From Acidimicrobiales bacterium (GTDB lineage: Bacteria; Actinomycetota; Acidimicrobiia; Acidimicrobiales; SZUA-35), in contig JAHDDW010000008.1 of NCBI GenBank assembly GCA_020629155.1, positions 83,530 to 147,529 of the forward strand: DNA of 64,000 nt. Direction: 5' to 3'. The notes under the pieces are model-generated. The model had not been told where the DNA came from. It was given only the letters and a program-made list of their open reading frames with translations, and searched no databases. The translations under genes were made by a program, and so were the position numbers. This document shows positions 31,855-39,841 of this stretch, in pieces; position 1 is the first letter of the stretch, and each line of letters opens with the position of its first letter.

Positions 31855-33144
31855 GTGCCCGTTATCGATAAAAAAACTTTTGTACTAGACACGTCCGTTT
31901 TGTTGAGCATACCTGAATCGTTAGCCTCTTTTGGGTCTAACGATGTGGTGCTGCCTGTTGTGGTTCTTATAGAGCTTGAGGCGAAACGAAGCCATCCCGA
32001 TTTAGGGTGGGCTGCTCGTACTGCTCTTCGTCAGCTTGAAAAGATTCGGGTTGAAAGCGGCGATTTAACAGCGCCATACCCTATAAACGCTGACGGTGGT
32101 ACGGTGCGTGTCGAGCTTAACCACAACAGCGATGTGCTTGTGCCAGAAGCACTTCGAGGTGAAACAAACAACGATCACCGTATCTTGATGGTCGCATTAA
32201 ACCTTCAAGCCGAAGGTCGCGATGTTGTGTTGGTTACAAAAGATTTGCCACTGCGATTAAGGGCAGGCATTGTTGGACTTGAAGCTGAAGAATACCACCA
32301 TCAAGTTGATTCAGATTTAGAGTGGAATGGGTTCGTTACTCGTAGCGTCACAGGTGCTGTGATCGACGAGCTTTATAGTTCTGATGCTAGTGATTTAGCA
32401 GAAATTCAAGGGCTGCCTGTTAATACAGGTATTGTATTTGAAAGTTCTGGACAGTCAGCGCTTGCGCGAGTCCATAGCGATGGCAAGGCGCACCTTGTGG
32501 CCGATAAACATGTGTTTGGCGTTACAGGTAGAAACGCTCAGCAACGTCTTGCCTTAGACATGTTGCGAGACGAATCGATAGGAATTGTCAGCATCGGTGG
32601 GCCAGCAGGCACAGGCAAGTCTGTTCTGGCGCTGGCAGCTGGTTTGGAAGCCGTTCTAGAAGCGAAATCGCACCGTAAAATAATGATTTTTCGACCGCTT
32701 TATGCAGTTGGCGGCCAAGAACTTGGTTTCTTGCCAGGGAGTGAAGATGAAAAAATGCGCCCGTGGACTGATGCGGTAACAGATGCGCTTGAAGCTATAG
32801 CAAACCCAAGTGCAATTGAAGAGATCAAGCGACAAGGTCTGATCGAGGTCTCTCCGCTTACGTATATAAGAGGTCGAACGTTAAGCGATGTCTTTGTTAT
32901 TATCGACGAGGCGCAAAACCTTGAGCGTCAAGTACTTCTGACTGCTTTGAGTCGCTTAGGTGTTGGCAGTAGGGTAGTGATGACGCATGACATTGCGCAG
33001 CGAGATAACTTGCGCGTAGGCCGTCGTGATGGTATTGCTTCTGTTATTGCTAGTTTACGGAACCAGCCACTTTTTTCTCATATAACACTAGATAAAAGCG
33101 AACGTAGCCCAATCGCAGATCTGGTCAGCCGAGCATTAGACTAG
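31855..33144 (+). CDS. PIN-PhoH fusion protein (PhoH2 type)
   Basis: About 429 residues. An N-terminal PIN nuclease domain (TFVLDTSVLLSIPESL with D near 11, VVLIELEAKR, and DVVLVTKDLPLRLRA) is joined to a PhoH ATPase domain with Walker A GGPAGTGKSVLA near residue 252, RPLYAVGGQELGFLPG, and Walker B VIIDEAQNL near 350. PhoH2 proteins are RNA helicases with ribonuclease activity. The start is uncertain: GTG 31855 fits the family start (VPVIDKKTFVLDTS), while a TTG at 31837 is also open. TATACT lies just upstream, but only three bases from the GTG. Complete, common in actinobacteria. Confidence 0.9.
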   Translation: MPVIDKKTFVLDTSVLLSIPESLASFGSNDVVLPVVVLIELEAKRSHPDLGWAARTALRQLEKIRVESGDLTAPYPINADGGTVRVELNHNSDVLVPEALRGETNNDHRILMVALNLQAEGRDVVLVTKDLPLRLRAGIVGLEAEEYHHQVDSDLEWNGFVTRSVTGAVIDELYSSDASDLAEIQGLPVNTGIVFESSGQSALARVHSDGKAHLVADKHVFGVTGRNAQQRLALDMLRDESIGIVSIGGPAGTGKSVLALAAGLEAVLEAKSHRKIMIFRPLYAVGGQELGFLPGSEDEKMRPWTDAVTDALEAIANPSAIEEIKRQGLIEVSPLTYIRGRTLSDVFVIIDEAQNLERQVLLTALSRLGVGSRVVMTHDIAQRDNLRVGRRDGIASVIASLRNQPLFSHITLDKSERSPIADLVSRALD

Positions 33145-33286
33145 CTGCCACGACTCATGGCCTTATAGTGAAAATAAGAGTATTTTGTAGTTTTTGTATC
33201 CGTAAAGAGGCAGGGTAATTTGCCCTTTTCGTTGCAGAAGCGTCGAGCGCTGATACGTTTAAGGGGTCTCAGTTGATAGGTGAACA

Positions 33287-35824
33287 ATGATTATTGATGA
33301 TTTTGACCATATTAGTGAACAAATCCGCCAGATAGCACGGATTCCCAACCTTATAGTCGCATGCGATTATGATGGGACGCTGGCTCCGAATGGCGAAAAT
33401 CCGGGTGAAGCCAAACCCAATCGTGATGCTGTTGCAGCAATGCGTTCGTTAGCTAATCAAGCGAATACACATGTTGCAGTTATTTCTGGCAGAAGTCTGC
33501 GAGATCTTGCTGCGATGTCTCGGCTTCCCGAAGAAATTCGCCTTATTGGAAGCCATGGTGGGGAAGTCGATCTTGGATTTGTTAAGGAACTTCCTGCGGA
33601 TCTGAGATCCACGAAAGATACGATTATTAGTTCCTTCGATAAGGTCAGTCAAGAAACTGGTGCGGTTTTAGAACGTAAACCAACAGGTGCTGTTCTTCAT
33701 TTCATTTCTGTTGAAGATGCCGTTCGTCAGGCAGCTGAGAATAAACTTCTTGAAGAGTTCAAATCGTTAGACGATATTCACGTTCGTCGTGGAAAGAGAA
33801 TCTTTGAAGTTTCTGTTGTTGACACAAACAAAGGTGTAGCGCTAGAAGACTTGCGTAAGCAGCTCGCAGCCTCAGCTGTCTTGTTTATCGGTGATGACTT
33901 AACTGATGAAGATGCTTTTGCTACGTTAATTGGTCCCGATCTAGGTATTAAAGTTGGCGATGGTGAAACAAAAGCGCAATGTCGTGTTTCAGACACCACT
34001 GAGGTTGCTAAAGTTCTTGCTCTTTTAAGCGAAGCTCGCGCTGAATGGCTTAAAGGCGCATCGTTGGTTCCGATTGAAGACCATTCTATGCTTTCAGACT
34101 TGCGAACGGCTGCAATTGTTTCGCCCGCCGCACGAATCACATGGTTCTGTGCGCCACGTGCTGATTCAGCTTCAATATTTTCAGAGCTTCTCGGCGGCCC
34201 ATCAGCTGGTCATTTCGCTATTGAAGATGCAGATGGTAATGGTCCTACCTCGCAGCGGTACCTTGAGAACACAATGATTTTGCGTTCAGACTTCTCTACG
34301 TTTAATGTCATCGACTATCTTGATTCTTCAAGTGGTCGCACCCGACGGCTTGCAGGTCGTTCTGATTTGATCCGTGTCATTGAGGGGACAGGTAAAGCGC
34401 AGATAAGTTTTGCGCCTCGGCTAGATTTTGGTCGTGTTCCTACCTATTTCGAAATCAAAGAGCACGGTCTTGTCGTTAAAGGAACTTCTGAATTGATCGT
34501 GATGCGATCAGGTTCGGTGCAATGGGAGATCATCAAAGATGGTATGCATGAGAGTGCCATTGCTACTGTTGATCTATCAGAAGGTCCAGTAACGCTCGAA
34601 ATGCGAATAGGCACTGGGACAACTCGTCCTAGTTCGAAGTTAGAAACAGAGCGAAGAGAAGGCACAGATCATTACTGGTCTAACTGGGCAGCAAAGTTAG
34701 AGCTTCCACAGCTGCGCAGCGATCTTGTTAATAGAAGTGCACTGGTTCTTAAAGGTCTTTGTCACGGGCCAACAGGTGCTATTCTTGCCGCTGCTACGAC
34801 AAGTCTTCCAGAAACTATTGGGGGTATCCGAAACTGGGACTATAGATATTGTTGGTTACGCGATGCAGCCTTAACAGCAACATCGCTTACTAATCTTGGT
34901 TCACATGCTGAGGCTATGGCATATCTCGACTGGGTCTTGCGGATCCTTGAAGACAAAGATGATCCAGAGCGTTTGTCTCCGCTTTATAATGTTAACGGCC
35001 GTCACTTGCCGCCCGAGGCTGAAATAACGCAGCTGCCTGGTTATGGTAGCAGTCGCCCTGTGCGCGTTGGAAACGCAGCTGACGGACAAGTCCAGTTGGA
35101 TGTATTTGGTCCGATCGTTGATCTTATCTATGTTTTAGCAGAGCGCGGCGAGGCATTATCTTCAGGTCATTGGAAGCTTGTCGAAGCTATGGTTCTAGCT
35201 GTTTCTCGCCGATGGCATGAGCCTGATCATGGCATTTGGGAAATTCGTAAACCTCCTCGTCATCATGTATATTCAAAGGTTATGTGTTGGGTGACGGTAG
35301 ACCGTGCAATTTCAATTGCCGAGAACTTCACTGATGATCAACCACAAGAATGGGTTGAGCTTCGTGACCAAATTGCTGAAGACATCTTGACCAATGGATG
35401 GAACGACAATGTGCAGTCATTCACTGCTGCTTATGACGGTGAAGATCTAGACTCCTCAGTGCTTGCTGTCGGTTTGTGGGGGCTTATCGAACCTAAAGAT
35501 CCACGTTTTGTCGCCACTGTTGAAGCTGTTGAGAAAAAACTCCGCGTTGATTCTACCGTGTACCGTTATTTTGAAGATGATGGTTTGCCAGGTAAAGAAG
35601 GTGGCTTTAACCTTATGACGTCTTGGTTGATAGACTCGTTAGCTATGATTGGTCGTATAGAAGATGCAAAGTCGCTTTTTGAAGACTATTGCAGTCTTGT
35701 TGGGGCTACTGGCATTATGGCAGAAGAGTACGACCCTGATGAAGACCGTGCACTAGGAAATATGCCGCAAGCATATTCTCATCTTGGGCTTATAAACAAT
35801 GCGTTGAGACTAGATAACGTGTAA
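33287..35824 (+). CDS. Trehalose-6-phosphatase / GH15 trehalase-type fusion
   Basis: 845 residues with two enzyme domains. Residues 1-245 are an OtsB-like HAD phosphatase: ACDYDGTLAP near 27 (nucleophile Asp), ISGRSLRDL, and IGDDLTDEDAF near 202. Residues about 260-845 are a GH15 glucoamylase-type domain: RNWDYRYCWLRDAALTATSL near 516, LYNVNGRH, and MAEEYDPD near 800 with the catalytic Glu. GH15 members of actinobacteria include trehalases. A single protein could therefore dephosphorylate trehalose 6-phosphate and hydrolyse the product, but the GH15 substrate is not proven. AGGTGAACA lies before the ATG. No other trehalose genes are near. Confidence 0.88.
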   Translation: MIIDDFDHISEQIRQIARIPNLIVACDYDGTLAPNGENPGEAKPNRDAVAAMRSLANQANTHVAVISGRSLRDLAAMSRLPEEIRLIGSHGGEVDLGFVKELPADLRSTKDTIISSFDKVSQETGAVLERKPTGAVLHFISVEDAVRQAAENKLLEEFKSLDDIHVRRGKRIFEVSVVDTNKGVALEDLRKQLAASAVLFIGDDLTDEDAFATLIGPDLGIKVGDGETKAQCRVSDTTEVAKVLALLSEARAEWLKGASLVPIEDHSMLSDLRTAAIVSPAARITWFCAPRADSASIFSELLGGPSAGHFAIEDADGNGPTSQRYLENTMILRSDFSTFNVIDYLDSSSGRTRRLAGRSDLIRVIEGTGKAQISFAPRLDFGRVPTYFEIKEHGLVVKGTSELIVMRSGSVQWEIIKDGMHESAIATVDLSEGPVTLEMRIGTGTTRPSSKLETERREGTDHYWSNWAAKLELPQLRSDLVNRSALVLKGLCHGPTGAILAAATTSLPETIGGIRNWDYRYCWLRDAALTATSLTNLGSHAEAMAYLDWVLRILEDKDDPERLSPLYNVNGRHLPPEAEITQLPGYGSSRPVRVGNAADGQVQLDVFGPIVDLIYVLAERGEALSSGHWKLVEAMVLAVSRRWHEPDHGIWEIRKPPRHHVYSKVMCWVTVDRAISIAENFTDDQPQEWVELRDQIAEDILTNGWNDNVQSFTAAYDGEDLDSSVLAVGLWGLIEPKDPRFVATVEAVEKKLRVDSTVYRYFEDDGLPGKEGGFNLMTSWLIDSLAMIGRIEDAKSLFEDYCSLVGATGIMAEEYDPDEDRALGNMPQAYSHLGLINNALRLDNV

Positions 35825-35886
35825 TTTTCTGGGAGAGACGACGTCGGTTATTTGTCGACACTACCACGAGCTGAAAATTTCAAGCC

Positions 35887-37266
35887 TTAGATGGGTTGAT
35901 AAAGTGGGCGACGTCGATCTTCGAAATCAGGTTGAGGCGGGGTGGTCGTTGGTTGACCGCCTTGCTGTGCAACCTCTTCGGGAGCAGACTGGATTTCTTG
36001 CTCTTGCTCTTGTTGCGCTGTGGTATGTACAAAATATAGGTCAGCGATGCGATGGATTGTGCGTTTATCCATAACTACTTCTGAATGGTCGTATTCGCAT
36101 ATTGTTCGGGCAAGTTGACAGAAGTCAACAGCAATGTACGGGCGAAGTTCGTTAAGGTGGTTGCGGGTGATATCTATAAGAAGCTGTGAAGCTTCTGGGG
36201 CCATCTCAATATTTTCTCGTTTGGCGGCTTTGATAAGTATCCATTCGAAAACTGTTTTGCTGCAAGGGCCAACATAGACTTTATTTTTTAATCGTCTGAG
36301 AAACGCTTCGTCGCCAAGTCGATGTGGTTCTAAGTTAGTCGAAAACACAAGTTTCAATTCAAACGGCACCGAAATTTTATTGCCTGTTTTAGGTTTCAAA
36401 AAGTCGATCCCACGAGTTAAGGGCACAATCCAACGGTTCAAAATCGCATCTGGAGAAAATGTTTGACGTCCGAAGTCATCGATAACAAGGATGCCGTTAT
36501 TGGCAAGCATCTGTATCGGAGCAGTATTTATACCAGAAATAGAGTCGTACTGGAGTTCAAGCATCGGAAGTGTAAGCTCTCCACCCACAAGAAGCAGTGG
36601 CCGTTCGCAGACAACAAAGCGAGGGTCTAGATTAGTTGGCTGGTCGGTTGTTGCTGTATGCAACGCTGGGTCATAGACCGATATGATTTGTCCATCTGTT
36701 TCAACATATCGTGGAATCAAAATATGGTCTTGATAGATATTTCCAAGCTGCTCAGCGATGCTAGTTTTCCCTGTACCTGGAGGGCCATAAAGAAAAATAG
36801 CGCCGTCGCCAATGAAAGCTGGCCCAACTTGGTCAAGTAATGAGTCCTCTGTGACAAGGTCTGCAAAAGCTGTTTTAACCGACTCGCGAGTGATGTGTAC
36901 ATCAGCTTTTTGTAATTCAACTATAAGCTGATATTGCGACAGCGTGATAGGAATCTCGCCGACATGCTTTGAATATTTCATACGCTCGGCTGTGACGGCG
37001 TATCCGCGTTCAGTGAGCGTCACAAGGTAGTCGCGTCCCTCAAGGCCTTGATATTCTAAAAGCTTCTTCTCCCGAAGGTTCTCGGCGATCTTGTTTCCGA
37101 CTGGTGAGGCTATCGCCAAGCTTTGAGCGATGGTTGTGATCGTTGCAGAACGAAGATTAAATAATCTTCGCATGAAATAATCTTCCACTAGGCCTGGCGA
37201 AACGCCTAATCCTTCTATTGTTGTAGGAGCTTTTAAGCTTTCAAAGTCTTCTGAGGTTATTCCCAT
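35887..37266 (-). CDS. AAA ATPase with N-terminal winged helix
   Basis: 459 residues. Residues 15-110 form a winged-helix-like domain (GLVEDYFMRRLFNLRSATI, then TLTERGYAVTAERM). The AAA core has Walker A FLYGPPGTGKTSIAEQL near 160, Walker B GILVIDDFGRQ near 260, sensor 1 LVFSTN, and an arginine-rich DEAFLRRLKNKVYV stretch. The C-terminus is Gln/Pro-rich. It belongs to a group of stand-alone ATPases found in Chloroflexi, planctomycetes and actinobacteria that often lie near type IV pilus or Tad genes; none are visible here. Acting partner unknown. Convergent with the trehalose fusion gene. Confidence 0.7.
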   Translation of the reverse strand: MGITSEDFESLKAPTTIEGLGVSPGLVEDYFMRRLFNLRSATITTIAQSLAIASPVGNKIAENLREKKLLEYQGLEGRDYLVTLTERGYAVTAERMKYSKHVGEIPITLSQYQLIVELQKADVHITRESVKTAFADLVTEDSLLDQVGPAFIGDGAIFLYGPPGTGKTSIAEQLGNIYQDHILIPRYVETDGQIISVYDPALHTATTDQPTNLDPRFVVCERPLLLVGGELTLPMLELQYDSISGINTAPIQMLANNGILVIDDFGRQTFSPDAILNRWIVPLTRGIDFLKPKTGNKISVPFELKLVFSTNLEPHRLGDEAFLRRLKNKVYVGPCSKTVFEWILIKAAKRENIEMAPEASQLLIDITRNHLNELRPYIAVDFCQLARTICEYDHSEVVMDKRTIHRIADLYFVHTTAQQEQEQEIQSAPEEVAQQGGQPTTTPPQPDFEDRRRPLYQPI

Positions 37267-37416
37267 GAAATAAGTATCGACACGATTAGGGAAGACCTTA
37301 TAGGCGATGTCATTTATTGCGCCTCAATAACGTCTGTGAGGTCAGACCGTCACAGAAACACGAAGCTTCTTGCAGTTTTTGATTCAAAAACCCGGTTAAA
37401 GAACAATTGCGGTTTG

Positions 37417-37578
37417 CTAGACGTAATCTGAAACCATAGGCCATATGACCAAGGCTATGACAGCAACGATGCCAGCGAGCATAGCAAGTTTCACAAGTTT
37501 CTTAATTAAGCTGAATACAACCATTACCACAGCAAAACCTGCGAGTAGAACGGGCCAGTTTTCTATAATCCAATCCAT
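37417..37578 (-). CDS. Small membrane protein (53 residues)
   Basis: From ATG 37578 the product is MDWIIENWPVLLAGFAVV followed by a short basic loop (KKLVK) and a second hydrophobic helix ending IWPMVSDYV, so two membrane helices are likely. TATACT ends six bases before this ATG, strong support for this start over an in-frame ATG at 37602. No family recognised. Placed between the ATPase and another small membrane gene in the same orientation. Confidence 0.6.
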   Translation of the reverse strand: MDWIIENWPVLLAGFAVVMVVFSLIKKLVKLAMLAGIVAVIALVIWPMVSDYV

Positions 37579-37629
37579 CTGGCAAGTATAGCTTCTATTC
37601 ACTTTTTAAAGCAGTAAGACAGTGGAAGG

Positions 37630-37992
37630 TTATCGCATTGCCACAGAAACAAGAAACACGATACATAAAGCAACAATAGTGAGAAGCAGAAGCAGTTTTT
37701 TCTTATCGTTTTCTGTTTGTATCTCGTAATAAAACATCGTGAGCGTAAAATATATGAGTATCACCGCACCGAAGAAGCCAACCCAGTCGGTAGCTCCAGC
37801 AAAAAAAGAGGCTGTTAGGACACCTAACGCAGCAAAAACCTTTACTCCAGCAACTACAGAAAAAAGTTTTTGTGATGCCTTGCATTGTCTTCGTATTTTT
37901 TCAGTTGGATCTTTCTTTAGAAACATAAGTAAACCGCTGGAAAGAAAAATGCTTGCAACGATCATGCCAACTATAATTGATACTATTTGCAT
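37630..37992 (-). CDS. Small polytopic membrane protein
   Basis: 120 residues from ATG 37992, which has AGAGG seven bases upstream; an in-frame ATG at 38052 adds 20 polar residues. Four hydrophobic segments are visible (VSIIVGMIVASIFLSSGLLMF, FAALGVLTASFFAGA, VGFFGAVILIYFTLTMFYY, LLLLLTIVALCIVFLVSVAM), with KKDPTEKIRRQ between the first two. I do not recognise the family. It precedes the 53-residue membrane gene in the same direction; the latter has its own promoter signal. Confidence 0.6.
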   Translation of the reverse strand: MQIVSIIVGMIVASIFLSSGLLMFLKKDPTEKIRRQCKASQKLFSVVAGVKVFAALGVLTASFFAGATDWVGFFGAVILIYFTLTMFYYEIQTENDKKKLLLLLTIVALCIVFLVSVAMR

Positions 37993-38214
37993 GGGTGCCT
38001 CTTCGAAAAGTAGTCGTGTAGCTTGTCTTGGTTCATGGAGAGCGGAGTTCACAAGAAAACCAATTGAGTAGCCTTTGGTAGTCTACTGTAGGTATCTGTT
38101 AATACATCGTTGCTGTAAAAAGTAGTTGTTTGTTTGAACAAAATGTCAACGTGGTATTACTCCTTTTGTGGCTCGCTGGTAGGCTGCGTTGTAATGTTGT
38201 TTAAAGAGGACAAG

Positions 38215-39258
38215 ATGAAAGAGGGCGGCGCTCCGCGGATCCTTATTTCTCGATCCGAAGATTTGCCTCTCTGGGATGATCTAGCAGAAAGGCTTGAATA
38301 TTGGGGGTATCGTGTCGAGCTAAACTATTTAAACGATTGGCTTAAAGCAGACCCCGAAACCTATGACGTGAAACGCCCCTTGCTCGGTGTAGACATGGTG
38401 ATTTTGACTGCGAAGTTGCAGGATTTTCAACTAGCTGCTGAAGCAAAACAGGAGCTTGCTGAAACGTATTTGTATACAGCAGGTCGATTGCAAGGCCATC
38501 TCGGCGCTGAAAACCTTGTTTTTTTGACGGAAGAGGGTGTTGGCCCTCTCGCAGACGATGAGAACATTAAAGAAGTTTTTTTCAAGCAAAATATGGTGGC
38601 TCCCGCTGCTGAGAAGCTATTGGGTATAGCTGAAGCGACGCTTTCGCATACTATCCCGATTCGTTATCGACAGAAGTCTTTTCGAGAGCAATTAAGAGAA
38701 ATGGAATTTCTTATTCCTGCGGTGCTGCTGACGCTCCCAATTTTGTTCTTAACCGCCATAGCGTTGTTAGCGGTTTTGGCAGGTAACGGAGCTCAGGTCG
38801 AATCAGCTTCGGTGTCATCATCTTCAACGTCGTTGCCAGAACCTAAAGCGCCGATTGTGACAGCGCCATCTTCGACAGTTTTTCAGTTCGTGACATCACA
38901 GCCAACACCTCAGGTATCATTTCCAGCAGTTTGCAGTTTCAAGACCAGCAAAAACCAGCTATTGCCGACGCGGCAAAATTGTAGTTCTGGCAGTATCGCA
39001 TTAGAAGGTTTCACTGGCCCTTGGCATAATTTGGTGGAGGCGCTTTGGGTCGACCCTGGAGTTGAACTTGTTGTTATATACGAATCTGGAAGGCAAGATA
39101 GGTTCGTCGGTGACCCTCTTGTCACGACCCCTCCTCTTGTTAACCTTCCAGAAGCAGCTTTCGGGATTGAAGAACTTGTCTTCTCATTCACAGCTCCTGG
39201 GCAGCGAGCGTTCTTGAAAAGTACCTCTGATCAACAAGTGAAGTTCACCTTTTCATAG
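38215..39258 (+). CDS. Membrane-anchored protein with TIR-like N-terminal domain
   Basis: About 347 residues. Residues 1-150 look like the TIR-like nucleotide-binding fold (PF10137 type): first strand PRILISRS, helix DDLAERLEYWGY, strand VDMVILTAK, then ETYLYTAGRLQGHLGAENL-VFLTEEGV, which parallels 'E-L-G-x-F-x-G-x-L-G-x-x-R-V'. A membrane helix (LIPAVLLTLPILFLTAIALLAVLAG) near 165-190 and a Ser/Thr/Pro linker lead to a C-terminal extracellular domain of about 110 residues with two Cys. I choose ATG 38215 for its AGAGGA site; ATG 38194, eight bases after TAGGCT, is an alternative. TIR-like identity is inference from pattern. Confidence 0.5.
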   Translation: MKEGGAPRILISRSEDLPLWDDLAERLEYWGYRVELNYLNDWLKADPETYDVKRPLLGVDMVILTAKLQDFQLAAEAKQELAETYLYTAGRLQGHLGAENLVFLTEEGVGPLADDENIKEVFFKQNMVAPAAEKLLGIAEATLSHTIPIRYRQKSFREQLREMEFLIPAVLLTLPILFLTAIALLAVLAGNGAQVESASVSSSSTSLPEPKAPIVTAPSSTVFQFVTSQPTPQVSFPAVCSFKTSKNQLLPTRQNCSSGSIALEGFTGPWHNLVEALWVDPGVELVVIYESGRQDRFVGDPLVTTPPLVNLPEAAFGIEELVFSFTAPGQRAFLKSTSDQQVKFTFS

Positions 39259-39331
39259 AAATATCCTTCAAATAGCCCACATCTCATGCAGCATTGCGTC
39301 CTTGTAGTTTTTAGCCTAGCGAAAGGTACAT

Positions 39332-39416
39332 AAGGGCCATCTTTGTTTAGTGTAGATACCCTCGGTATTTCCGCTCCGCTTGGGGCGTTTCCACTCAGAT
39401 TTTAGCGGTTCTCTGG
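39332..39416 (-). repeat. Structured interspersed repeat, copy B
   Basis: Minus-strand copy beginning AGAGAACCGCTAAAA at 39416, with the core ACGCCCCAAGCGGAGCGGAAATACCGAGGG broken at a few positions relative to copy C, then a 3' hairpin (AGGGTATCT / AGATGGCCCT). It lies in the 287-base gap before yajC, which holds no gene. Total about 85 bases. Confidence 0.8.
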
Positions 39417-39545
39417 TAAATCGATTTGATGCAAAACGAATAAATCAAGAGATAGCTATAAGAATAGGAATGTAGTTTGCAACTTGTCTCAAGCAGTGTT
39501 AAATCCCTGGTAAGGCGCTAGGGTTTGGTGCTGGAGGTTTTAGTA

Positions 39546-39830
39546 ATGGAAAATGTAGCGCAGTTCTTTCCCTTTATTCTTTTGTTTGGTGTTTTGCTGT
39601 TGATGATCGTGCCCCAGCAGCGCAAAGCAAAACAGCACAGAGAACTTTTAGCAGCACTTGGTGAGGGTGACGAAGTTATTTTAAACTCTGGAATCTACGG
39701 ATTTGTTTCTTCATTAGACGAAGGTGTGCTATGGCTTGAGGTAGCTGAGGGTGTTGAGTTTAAAGTGTCAAAAGCCTCTGTTGCAACTGTTATTCAAGAA
39801 GAACAACCTGACAACCCAATAACAGAATAG
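39546..39830 (+). CDS. yajC: Preprotein translocase subunit YajC
   Basis: 94 residues. One N-terminal membrane helix (FFPFILLFGVLLLMIVP) followed by QQRKAKQHRELLAALGEGDEVILNSGIYG, the YajC signature, and a short soluble tail. YajC joins SecDF at the Sec channel. Start is ATG 39546, with GGAGG nine bases upstream. It is 11 bases before secD, forming the standard yajC-secD-secF operon. Confidence 0.93.
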   Translation: MENVAQFFPFILLFGVLLLMIVPQQRKAKQHRELLAALGEGDEVILNSGIYGFVSSLDEGVLWLEVAEGVEFKVSKASVATVIQEEQPDNPITE

Positions 39831-39841
39831 AGTAGAAGACT

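Noticed and set aside
31837..31857. Leaderless start for the PIN-PhoH gene
   Set aside because: TATACT lies only three bases before the GTG, too close for a start at that codon, so I left this gene out of the leaderless list.
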